Assembly (NCBI GenBank): GCA_004431415.1
Contig: QPMI01000160.1
Location: 101,297 to 165,296, forward strand
Source of the DNA: Cyanophora paradoxa
Lineage: Eukaryota > Glaucocystophyceae > Cyanophorales > Cyanophoraceae
DNA: 64,000 nt
Direction: 5' to 3'
Part shown: piece by piece, positions 51,224-61,197 of the stretch
Layout of the letters: the number at the start of each line of letters is the position of its first letter
Numbering within the stretch: the first letter of the stretch is position 1
Notes under the pieces: model-generated
What the model was told of the DNA's origin: nothing
Databases searched by the model: none
The model's input: the letters and a program-made list of their open reading frames with translations, nothing else
Position numbers and translations under genes: made by a program

Positions 51224-53651
51224 TCACGAGCGGACCTCGAACTTTTCCACTGGGCAGCTGGCAAAGGCAGAGAGGCTATCCAGCTTGCGGATACCGTCCT
51301 GATCAACGTGAATCTTGAGGACGAGGCGTCGGATGCGGAGCGCGGAGGCGGCGAGCAAGGCCGCAGCGTCCGCGAGGCCGTCCCGCGCCCCCGGATCTGA
51401 GAGGTCGACGTCGGCCTCCAATCGAAGGGACAGCTGCAGGCGCCCGTCGGCAGCAAGGGCCAGCGGGACGAGCAGCGTGGGCCAGCGGGATGAGCGGCCG
51501 CGGCATGCGCAGCGATTCGTGTTGGCCTGCCGTTATAATTACCGTACGCAAGTGCAATACCGTAACGTTAGTATGTATCCATAGTAATTGTAAATTAAAG
51601 GCACCGATGCTCAGCTCGAGATCGGTGAAGGAGGAGGAACGGTCACCGGCTCCAGGGCCGCCACGAGGCCTTGGACCAGCGCCAGCTCGCCGTTGACGTT
51701 GCCGTCGATTTCCAGCGGCCCAACGCTGCGCAGCGCCGGGCAGGACCGTCGGACCCCAGAGCCTCCAGGTCCGCCCTCGTCTCGTCCGCTGCAAGCTGAA
51801 GACCCTCGTGCGAGCAGGCGGGAGAGGCTTCATGAGCATTGAGGACGGCGCGCATCTCCACAGGTCCCATAACCATCTGAAGAGACCAGCGTATACGTAA
51901 GCTCGTGCGCGCGAAGGGTCGCGGACCTAGGGCGAGCGGTGAGCGGACCGAGAAAGAGCTCCGGAGGCGTTCGAGGGCGACGAGGCGCGGGAGGGCGCGG
52001 AGGGCGGCCCCCGAGAGCCTGCTGCCAGCGCCGTGCATGAAGTGGAGCTGCCGCTTAATTTATAAGTCAAGAGACAGGCGAAGCGCGATATCGATGAACA
52101 TCGCGAGGAATATTAATACTATGATATAGACTTGAATATAACGCACTCTTTGAGAGTGAGCGCGACGGGGCTGGAAGCGAGGGCTTCGATGAGGGGCGAA
52201 GGGCCCAACGGCGCACGTCCAGAGGTCCACACGCCAAGATACTCGAGGGATGCGAGTCTGGCAACGCCCACGGCATCGCCGTAATCCCGCAGAGACAGCT
52301 CCAGCTGCAAAAACAGAGGAGAGGCATCAGCGCAGGGAATTACAGAAATTTGAAGCTTCGAAAGTCGTGTCCCGGACCCGCTTGAGATTCGGGAGACTCT
52401 GAGCGAGGGTGGTCACGACTCCCCGATCGATATCGGGGGAGCAGCCGTCCGTTTCGAAGAGAGACAGGCTCTCCAGCCCCGAAAAGGGGTGTAGGCGGTT
52501 CTCGAGATCGAGGGGGAAGCGGGCATCGTCGCAGGGGTACCCCCATGTTCCCGATCGCGTACCTGAGGGGTACGTAGCTCGGGGCAGGCGGCGGTTCGAG
52601 CTTCCCGAGGGGCAAGGGCGCTAAGCAGCCTCCCGAAGAAGCTGTCGCACTCGACAAAGACGTCGCTGAGGCCGCCGCTCGCCGCCATGCACGCCGTGAT
52701 GAACGGCATAAGTCCAGCAGCTTTGAACCGCAAATTTTAAATACTGCATATATATATCATGATCAACACTGCTCCACCGCCCCGCCCCCGCCCCCCAGCT
52801 CCCGCGCCCCGCCCCCGCCCCCCAGCTCCAGCACCCCGCCCCCGCCCTCCGGCTCCAGCGCCCCGCCCTCGCCCTCCGGCTCCAGCGCCCCGCCCCGCCT
52901 CCGGCTCTAGCGCCCCGCCCGCCCTCCGGCTCCAGCGCCCCGCCCCCGCCCTCCCGCCCCAGCGCCCCGCCCCGCCCTCCTGCTCCAGCGCCCCACCCCA
53001 CCCTCCGGCTTCCCCCTCCCTCCCCTCCTTTTTCACAGGACCAAGGACACCAACGCCTCAGGCCCTCCTAAAGCCGCAGATCGATAGCTCACAGCTAGGA
53101 TAAGATAGCAGGACGCCTTCCCTCTATGCCGCAGAGCCTCAGAGCTAGCCTAGGTGCCCCCCCATGTCGACGTTAACGACGGGGCGGCGGTTGTTGTCAT
53201 TAACATGAACATTGCCCGGTTGGGCTTTTGCAAAAAAAATCATGATCAACACTGATCACGTGCACTGAGCAGTGCATGGCATTCCTCACCTTCACGCTAA
53301 GCGACGCGCCCGGGGCCAGGCGAATCCACTCCCGCGGTCGGCCGGCGGCGACTGCAGCTGCGCCAGCTGCAGCTGCAGGCCTAGGCTCGTCCTCCTGACA
53401 GCGGACACGGACCAACTGGGCCGCGAGCTCGTCTAAAGCCTCTGCATTACGCGGGAATGCATATGGCCATAATTCGATGTCCAGCCGCCGCCAGACGACT
53501 GCCCCGGCCGCTTCGTGCCAGCGACGGCAGACCCGACGCGCGACCGCCGCGGCTCGGAAGCCGCCGGGCCGCTGCTCTCGAGGATTTGAGAGACAAGCAC
53601 GTCGGGCAGCTGATCGAACGGCGGCGCGCGATCGCTCGCCGAGTTCCCCAT
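51224..53651 (-). CDS. F-box / leucine-rich repeat protein, putative SCF substrate receptor
   Basis: Starts with ATG at 53651 as MGNSASDRAPPFDQLPDVLV, an F-box opening. The rest of the F-box, FRAAAVARRVCRRWHEAAGA then VVWRRLDIEL (53575-53470), is in another frame, so a one-base indel lies near 53590. Later exons carry leucine-rich repeats: about 52735-52585 (MPFITACMAASGGL), 52540-52381 (LHPFSGLESLSLFETDG, LAQSLPNLKR), 52303-52145 (LELSLRDYGDAVGVARLASL), 52030-51910 (LSGAALRALPRLVALERL), about 51880-51610 (VGPLEIDGNVNGELAL) and 51480-51224 (LRIRRLVLKIHVDQDGIRKL). F-box proteins bring substrates to SCF ubiquitin ligases through SKP1, with the LRRs binding the target. The MGNSAS start fits an N-myristoylation site, which would be unusual. 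It shares a 313-base upstream region with the divergent ABC gene. Confidence 0.75.
52775..53000. repeat. CCGCCC/AGCTCC minisatellite in an intron
   Basis: About eight imperfect tandem copies of a unit close to CCCCGCCCCCGCCC(CCAG)CTCCAGCG. On the minus strand this G-rich tract lies in an intron of the F-box/LRR gene. The long Pro- or Gly-rich reading frames through it come from composition. Confidence 0.75.
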
Positions 53652-53964
53652 GACAACCGCCGGGGCGCCGCGCGCCGCGGCCGCCGCGCGCGCGGTTAGG
53701 CGCAGCTAGCGCTAGCGCTGCGGTTAGGAATTTTATCGATCGAGAAGCTGTAGCTTCTTATAACGGAACCTCCGACATCTCTCTTAGCTGCGGATCTCCC
53801 TCGCAGCTGCCGATCGCAGCCGGCGAAGTGGTGCCGGGGGGGTACCGGTGCGGTTGGCGAGGCATCCAGCTGGAGCTCGCACACAAAACGAGGCGCGCTC
53901 TTTCCGGAATCACGCGCGGGGACGAGGTTTTGAATCTTCACGCCGGTGTCGCGGCGGGAGCGCC
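53652..53964. promoter_or_regulatory. Bidirectional promoter region between F-box/LRR and ABC transporter genes
   Basis: Only 313 bases separate the two divergent start codons, so both promoters must overlap here unless there are further 5' exons. A palindromic core, CGCAGCTAGCGCTAGCGCTGCG, lies at about 53701-53722. No TATA box is evident. Confidence 0.55.
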
Positions 53965-56900
53965 ATGATGCCGGCGCCCTCGGTGCTCTCCGATGTGCTG
54001 TCCGATGCGGGCTCGGAGGCGGGCCTGTTCGCGGGGCAGCTACGCAGCACGTCGAGCAACCGGGTCGAGGACGAGCCGAAGGAGCTCGGGGCCCGGGACG
54101 CGCTGGTCCGCCTGATCAAGCTCGTGCGGCCCGAGGCGCACCTCATCTGCCTTGGCACGGTGCGCATGCACGCCGCTCGCGCGCTTCGCGGCGCGGTCCG
54201 CCCGGAGCGCCCCTGACGCGCCCGGGACAGCTCGGCGCGATGTGCGCGAGCGCCGCTGTCCTGTGCATCCCCAACCTCGCGGGCAAGTGCGTACGCGCCG
54301 CTTGCGCTTGCGGGGCGCGCAAACGAGGCGCCGGGCGCGGGCCGACCGCGCGGCGCGCCTTGCATGCATGCAGGATCATCGACGGGATGTCGGTGAGCGC
54401 GGGGAGCGAGGAGGCCGGGCGCACGGACTGGTACCTCCTCCTCATCCTCTGCGTCGGCGCGGCGCTGGCGCTCGCCTCCTGGCTGGAGACCTTCTGTTTC
54501 ATCTTCGCCTCCTCCCGCTTCGCCGCGCGCCTCCGCAAGCAGGCGCGGGCGCCCGCCCGCCTCGCCCCCTCCTCTTCCTCCGCGCGCGCGCGCCCGCCCA
54601 CTCTCGATCGCAGGTCTTCGCGAACGTCCTGAGGCAGGAGGTCGCTTTCTTCGACGCGGCGCGCACGGGCGAGCCCCCCTAACCCCCCCCCCTTCGTCCC
54701 CCCCCCACAATCTGAAGCGTACCCCCCCAGGCGAGCTGCTCTCGCGGCTGGCGTCGGACACGAACGACGTGCGCGTCGCGGCGACGAACAGCGTCGCCTC
54801 CATCCTCCGCCACGGCGCCCAGGTGCGTGCTATAAGCTTTAAGCTATAAGCTATAAGCTGTATTAGCTAGTATAGCTTATAAGCTGGGGCGTTGTAATTA
54901 ACTGCTTTGGTGCTCTTCCCGGAGCGTAGCCTAGCGCCGGCGTCGTGTTTTGCCGCTTAGAGCCTAGAGCCTGCCTAGAGCCTGGCTCGGGCTTTACAGC
55001 GCCCCCGATCCTCCGCCACGGCGCCCAGGTGCATGCGGCGCCCGGACCCCCCGAGAGGCCCGGCCTGGCAGGTCTAGCAGGCGATGCTATGGTATCGTAA
55101 CGTAGTCTCGTCCGCCCCCCCCCCCCCCCCCCCCCCTCCTCCTCCTTCTCCCCCCTCCTCCCAGGTGCATGCGGCGCCTGGGGCCCCAGAAGGCCCGCGG
55201 CCGGCCCGGCAGGCCTAGCAGGCGATCCTGCGGTGCCGCTTACGTAGTCTCCTCCTCCTCCTCCTCCTCCGCCCGGGCTGCTCTCATGGTGCCGCTAACG
55301 TCCTCCCCTCCCCCCCTCCCCCCCCCCCCCCCCCAGGTGCTGGGCGGGCTGGCGCTGCTGGCGGCGATCTCGTGGCGCCTCACGGTGGGGCTCCTCCTCG
55401 TCGTGCCCCCCGTCTCCGTCCTTGCCGTCCTCTACATGAGCAAGGTCAGCCCCCCAAGCACCCCTCCACTGCTCTGGCCCCCCCTCTCTCTCCTGCCCCC
55501 CCTCCCGCTCCCCACTATCTATCTGTCTAGCTCCTTCCCGAACGCCCCTCCTCCCTCCCCGTACCCCTCCCCTCCCCTCCCCTGCCCATGTGAACCCCCG
55601 CCCCCTCCTTTCCCCCTTTTCCTTCCGCCTACACTCTCCCTCCTCCTTCCCCCTCCTCCCCCTCCCCTGCCCCCCGGGCCCTCCCCGCCTCCCCCACCCC
55701 CCACCCACTTCCCCCCCCCCCCCCGCATCTAGATGTAGCATCTGACCCCGGTCTGATCTGATCTGATCTGAGCCTCCCCCGCGCAGGTGATGCACGCGCT
55801 GGGGTCCGGCGAGTCGGCCGCCGTCGCCGCCACCGCCGCCGTCGCCGACGAGGCCCTCTCCTCCATCAGGTGGCCCCCGCCCCCTCCCCCCCCCCGTCCT
55901 GAAGAAGAAGGAGCCTGGAAGCCTAGCCAGTAGCCCCCGCCCCTCCCTCCCCGCCCCGCCCCGCCCGCCCCGCCCCGCCCGCCCCGCCCCGCCCCGCCCG
56001 CCGCCCCGCCCCGCCCCAAGGAACGAGAGCTTAGCGCGTCCCGCCAAGAGCCTAGCCATAGAGCCTCGCCGCCGGGGGCCAGCCTAGCTCAGGTGGCCCC
56101 CTCCCCGCCCCGAAGAAGAAGAAGGAGGAGCCTGGAAGCCTAGCCCCCGCCCCGCCCTGAGCCCGGAAGGGTCTAGGGCCCACCTTTAGCTGGCCGCCAG
56201 ACCTCTACACTCCTACCTCTTAGGCCTTCTCCTGCCGGCCTAGCTGGCTGCTAGACCTCTTCCCAGGCCCAACTTCTTTTAGGGCCTCTTGGGCCTTCTC
56301 CTACCGGCCTAGCCCTCTGTCGGGCCTAGGGGCCCTGACCCGCCCCGCCCTCTGTCTATCTACCTACCTGCGCTCTTCCCGTCCCCCCCTCAGCTTCGCT
56401 CGCCGGCAGGACGGTAGCTGGCGTTCTGCCGGGAGGGTCTAGGGCCCACCTCTAGCTGGCTGCTAGACCTCCTAAACTGCTGGCTGCCAGGCCCGGCTTC
56501 TTCTAGGGCCTCTTAGGCCTTCTCCTACCGGACTAGCCCTCGCCGCTTCGGGCCCCTCAGCTTCGCTCGCCGGCAGGACGGTAAAGGCGTTCTGCCGGGA
56601 GGGTCTAGGGCCCACCTCTAGCTGGCTGCTAGACCTCCTAAACTGCTGGCTGCCAGGCCCGGCTTCTTCTAGGGCCTCTTAGGCCTTCTCCTACCGGACT
56701 AGCCCTCGCCGCTTCGGGCCCCTCAGCTTCGCTCGCCGGCAGGACGGTAGCTGGCGTTCTGCCGGGAGGGTCTAGGGCCCACCTCTAGCTGGCTGCTAGA
56801 CCTCCTAAACTGCTAGCTGCCAGGCCCAGCTTCTTCTAGGGCCTCTTAGACCTTCTCCTACCGGCCTAGCCAGAGCTCTGTCGGGCCTAGGGGCCCTGAC

Positions 56901-59900
56901 CCGCCCCGCCTCGCCCTCTATCTACCCACCCCGCGCTCTTCCCATCCCGCCCTCAGCCTCGCTCGCCGGCAGGACCGTGAAGGCGTTCTGCCGGGAGGCG
57001 AGCGAGGCGGGGCGCTACGGGCGGGTCGTCGACGAGGCCCTCGGCCTGGGCCGCCGCGTCGCCTTCGGCTGGGCGTGCGTGGCGCCCCTTGGGCTTACTT
57101 GAGCTTATATTGGAGCTTAGACTTATATTGGAGCTTATATTGGAGCTTAGACCTCCATTGGAGCTCAGACTTCGGCTAGATTCTATTGTGTTTGGGCCGC
57201 CGCGCCGCCTTTCGGCTGGGCGTGCGTGGCGCCCCTCGGACAGACTTGAGCTTATATTGGAGCTTAGACTTATATTGGAGCTTATATTGGAGCTTATATT
57301 GGAGCTTATATTGGAGCTTATATTGGAGCTTATATTGGAGCTTATATTGGAGCTTACATTGGAGCTTAGACTTATATTGGAGCTTATATTGGAGCTTAGA
57401 CTTCGGCTAGATTCTATTGTGTTTAGGCCTGCTGGGCGTGCGCCCCGCCCCGCGCGGGCCGCTTAGGCCTCGCTTCTCCTGCCTTGTCCTACCTGGGCTA
57501 TTCCTTATGAGAGCTTATGAGCTTGGGAACGCTAAGGCCGCCTCCTAGTCCCTTAGGCCGCCGCTACGCTTCGCCTGCCCTGTCTTACGCCGGCCCATCA
57601 AACGCGCCCAGGGGGTACGACGCGGCGGTCTCGTTCGCGGCGGCGGCGGCGGCGGCGGCGCTGCTCTGGTACGGCACCGCCCTCGTCCGCGGCGGCACGT
57701 GCGCGCGATTTGTCTACCCCCCCGCCCTTCACCCCCCCCCCGCCCACTGTACCCTCCCCCCCCGCAGGATGACGCCGGGGCAGCTCTCCGCCTACTTCCT
57801 CTACGGTACCCCCACTCCCCACCTCCCTCCACCTCTACCCCCCTCTAACTTTTCCCCCCCAGGGGTATTCACGGCGGTGTCGCTGGCGCTGGCGGCGCGG
57901 GCGCTGACGGAGCTGCTCCGCGGCGTCGGCTCCGCCGCCCGCGTCCTCCTCGTCCGTCATTTCAATTGCCCCTACCCCCCACCCCTCCCCCCTAGCCACC
58001 CCCCCCCCCCCTAGTTTTGAATATCCCCGCCCCTCACATAGAGCTCCGCCACATGACACATGAGCCGCTCGACGCCTGCCTGCCCCGGCTGTTCTAACTC
58101 GCTAGCTAGCTAGCTAGCTAGCGCTGAGCCCCTCCCAACTAACTAAGACTACGTTTCGGGCAGCTTCTGGAGCGGGAGCCCCGGCTCGCCGTTGAGGGCG
58201 CCGGCGAGGTGCCCGCCCCCCCCCCCCCCCCCCCCCCCCTTTCCTTAGGGACCGCCTTTCCTGGGGCGGCGCCCCCCCTTAGAGAGGGAGCCCGCCCCGC
58301 CCCCTCCCCCTCCCCATCTCGCCCCGTCGCCCCTATCCGGCGCCGGGGGTACACCACCACCGCTCCCCTCTTCCTTAGCGCGACGGCCCGAGCTTATCTT
58401 GGGGCACCCAGCGCCCCGCCTCCCACCTTTGAGCCTCCCGGGGCGCAGGTACCCCCCCGCCCCGAGGGCCGCGTCCTCTTCGACCGCCTCTCCTTCCGGT
58501 ACCCCGCCCGCCCCGACGTCGAGGTCCTCAGGTGAGCCCGAGGCTTCTTCCCCTCCTTTTTTCGCTTGCTTTTTACCCCCCCCCCCCAACCCAGTGACGT
58601 CACGCTGGAGCTGGAGCCGTCGCGAGTGACGGCGCTGGTGGGGCCCTCCGGCGGCGGGTGCGGGCGGCCCAATCTTAGGACGACGGACAGAAAGAGAGAT
58701 AGGGTGGGCGACTGACTCCGGGGGGACGGGGTACAGGAAGAGCACGCTGGTGGCGATGTTGCTGCGCCAGGTGCGCCCCGAGGGGGTACACGAAGCACGT
58801 TGCTGGGGGAAGCTGCCCATCGCCCTGCCTACCTCGCTTTCCCAATCGTCTGACGCGGGCCCTTAGGGGGGGGGGAGAGAGTTAAAAAAAAAGGGGGGGG
58901 AAGAGGTAGATCTAGAGGGCCGGCGCGCGATCTTGCCCCGCCCCGCCCGCACTCCCGCCTGTCCGCCCCCCGCGCCTGACGCGGGGGCCGGGGGCCGGGG
59001 CGGCAGTACGACCCCGCGGCGGGGCGCGTGCTGATCGACGGCTGCGACGCGCGCCGACTGGACCCCCTCGTGAGCCCCGCCCGCCCCGCCCCCCCCCCGC
59101 CCGCGCTCCTTAGATCCCGGCCCGGCGACCTTAGATCCTGAGATCCTTATACCTATCCTTAGATCCTGGCCCGTCCTTAGACCTATACTCCTTAGATCTC
59201 CGACCCCCTCGTGCGCCCCGCCCGCCCCGCGGAGACGGGTTTGGCGAAACAAAGCGGAGGGTAGGGACCGGAGCAGAGATATAAGGGCTAAGGACCTTAA
59301 GGGTTTCTATCCTTAAACCTTAGAAGGTCCTTAGACCAATGCTTAGATCTCCGACCCTCTCGTGCGCCCCCCCCCCGCCCCGCGCCCGCGCCCCCGCCCG
59401 GCCGGCGGTTAGGAAGGGTCAAGGCATAGGAGTATTAAGCATAGGAGTTCGGGCTCAGACATCGGGCCCCGGCGCCCGGCTCGAGCGGCCGCGGGATCTC
59501 TATTTTTACGTACCCCCCATCGCGCAGTTCCACCACCAGCACGTCGGCGTCGTCTCCCAGGAGCCCGTCCTGGCGCGCGCGTACCCCCCTCTTCTTTCGC
59601 CCCCCCCCCCTTCCGAGGCTGACTCTACTCTGGCCCCCGCAGTTCGCGATGAGCGTGGAGGAGAACATCCGATACGGCACGCACCGGCCCGTCACCTTCG
59701 CCGACGTCCGTACCCCCCGCCCCGGCCCTCCCCCCCCCCTCCCCTCCCATCCCCCTCGTTGAATCCTCTAGGCCCCTTCCCCTTCCCCTACTCCCCCTCA
59801 ACTCCTTCCCGCCCCCGCCCCCCCCTCCTCTCCCCGCGCCCTAGTTGACACCTCTAGGCCGCTTCCTCTCTATCTCTTCCGCCCCCCCCCCCCCCCGTCC

Positions 59901-60862
59901 TCAACTCCTCCCCCCCCAACTCCTCCCCCCTTCGCAGGTGGAGCGGGCGGCGCGGATGGCGAACGCGCACGACTTCATCTCCGCATTCCCAGAGGGTACC
60001 CCCCGCTCCCCCGCTCCCCCCCCCTTCCTGGACTGACTCCGCCCCTCCCCCCCCCCCCCCCCCCCCCCAGGGTACGACACGGTGGTGGGCGAGCGGGGCG
60101 TGCAGCTCTCGGGGGGGCAGAAGCAGCGGATCGCCATTGCGCGGGCCGTCCTCATGGACCCCCGCATCCTCGTCCTCGACGAGGCGCGTACCCCCCGGGG
60201 CTCTAATCCGATCCGGTCCGATCGAATCTGAGAATAAGCGCTGGAGCGCCCTAGATTCTCCTCAGCCCTGCGTTCCTCCCCCCCTCTCCCTGCTTCTGAC
60301 CTCCCCGGGGGTACAGGCGACCTCGGCGCTGGACTCCGAGTCAGAGGCGGCCGTCCAGACGGCCCTCGGGCGCCTCATGGCCAACCGAACCGTCCTCGTC
60401 GTGCGCACCGTACCCCCCCTTTCGAAATTTCGAATTCGAATTTTCAAATTTGAATTTGAATTTTGGCGCCAGATCGCGCACCGGCTCTCGACGGTGCGGC
60501 ACGCGCACCTCGTGGCGGTCGTCTCGCGGGGCCGCGTCGTGGAGAGGGGTACGCACGACGAGCTCGCGGCCCGCCCGCGCGGCCTCTACCGCCGCCTCGT
60601 CCGCCGCCAGCTCGCCGCCGGCTCGGACCTCTCCCTGCCTTCGGCCGAGCCGCCCCGCGGGCCCTCGCCCGCCGTCCTCGCCGCCCCGCGCCTCGCCGGC
60701 GCCGGGGGCGGCCTGCTCGCCCCGCCCGACCTCAGCGAGGCCGGCGAGTCACACAGCGAAGAGGAGGGCGGGGGGGAGGAGGAGGAGGCGGGGGCGGGGG
60801 CGGAGGCAGGGGCGGAAGCGGACGGGAGGGCCGCTGGGCCCAAGGCACCCGCCGCCGCGTAG
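53965..60862 (+). CDS. ABCB-type half-transporter (TAP/ABCB10-like), one TM domain plus one ATPase domain
   Basis: About 20 exons, from ATG at 53965 to TAG at 60860. The TM domain is spread over exons 54231-54286 ([15 protein letters not shown]), 54374-54542 ([20 protein letters not shown]), 54614-54668 ([19 protein letters not shown]), 54731-54822, 55337-55444, 55787-55869, 56973-57074 ([20 protein letters not shown]), 57612-57698 and 57768-57951. The ATPase domain has Walker A GPSGGGKST split by the intron at 58659-58736, Q-loop VVSQEPVL (59570), signature LSGGQKQR (about 60107), Walker B ILVLDEA (about 60167) and H-loop IAHRLSTV (60471). A Ser/Glu-rich tail follows. As a half-transporter it should dimerise to export its substrate using ATP; the substrate and membrane are unknown. 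Several introns use GC donors, and three carry duplicated exon edges. Confidence 0.9.
55008..55178 (+). repeat. Intronic copies of an ABC-gene exon 3' end with its donor
   Basis: The exon end at 54802-54826 (ATCCTCCGCCACGGCGCCCA then GGTGC) is repeated exactly, 25 of 25 bases, at 55008-55032 inside the next intron, including the CAG/GT junction. Part of that copy (CCCAGGTGCATGCGGCGCC) recurs at 55160-55178. The real downstream exon begins at 55337. Confidence 0.85.
56391..57001 (+). repeat. Tandem 165-167-bp intron repeat carrying decoy acceptor plus exon start
   Basis: Three copies start at 56391, 56558 and 56723. Each opens with CAGCTTCGCTCGCCGGCAG (an acceptor) and a variant of the exon start that follows the true acceptor at 56972 (GACCGTGAAGGCGTTCTGCC). 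The second copy keeps GACGGTAAAGGCGTTCTGCC and would still encode TVKAFCRE; the others have TAGCTGG in place of TAAAGG. All then continue GGGTCTAGGG and diverge from the exon. Confidence 0.85.
57047..57410 (+). repeat. Duplicated exon end and GAGCTTATATTG minisatellite in an ABC-gene intron
   Basis: The exon end and donor at 57047-57089 (TGGGCCGCCGCG through GTGGCGCCCCT) recur at 57193-57236 with one substitution and one extra T. Both copies lead into tandem runs of the 12-mer GAGCTTATATTG (about 57107-57145 and 57249-57400). TTCGGCTAGATTCTATTGTG follows each run, so the whole block was duplicated as a unit and the 12-mers expanded afterwards. The repeat frames translate as Leu/Glu- or Tyr/Trp-rich strings and are not coding. 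Confidence 0.85.
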
Positions 60863-61197
60863 CGCGCGCAGAGGACAGTTGCATTGTCTCTCTTGTTCAT
60901 GATCAGTAATTTAAATGGTTTCGCGCGCCTTTTTTTCTTCGGGTGTTGGGGGGGGGGGAGGGGGGGGAGAGAGAAACTCATTTCGACCGAAATCTAGATC
61001 GAAAGATTGAGCTAGCTAGGTAGTCCCGTCCCGAGGTAGACGTCTGCGCGCCGCTGCCGCCCTCGCGGATCATTAAACTATTCAAAAGAAACAACCGCAG
61101 AATGTTCGCGACGTATACGACGTTTCGGCGACCTGCTCCGGCCGAGTATGACGGAATCAAGGGCCAGGCGCGAGGTGCGTTCCTTTTAAATGTATCA
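60863..61197. other. Gap after the ABC gene, no gene seen
   Basis: Contains a TCATGATCA at 60897 shortly after the ABC stop codon and a G-rich run at 60948-60968. The remainder should include the promoter of the small gene that follows. No RNA gene or exon was recognised. Confidence 0.5.

Noticed and set aside
52737-53103. Pro-rich or Gly-rich open frames on both strands
   Set aside because: Produced by the CCGCCC/AGCTCC minisatellite in an intron of the F-box/LRR gene.
57089-57466. Open frame translating as Leu-Glu repeats
   Set aside because: It is the 12-base GAGCTTATATTG minisatellite inside an ABC-gene intron; translation of a multiple-of-three repeat stays open by chance.
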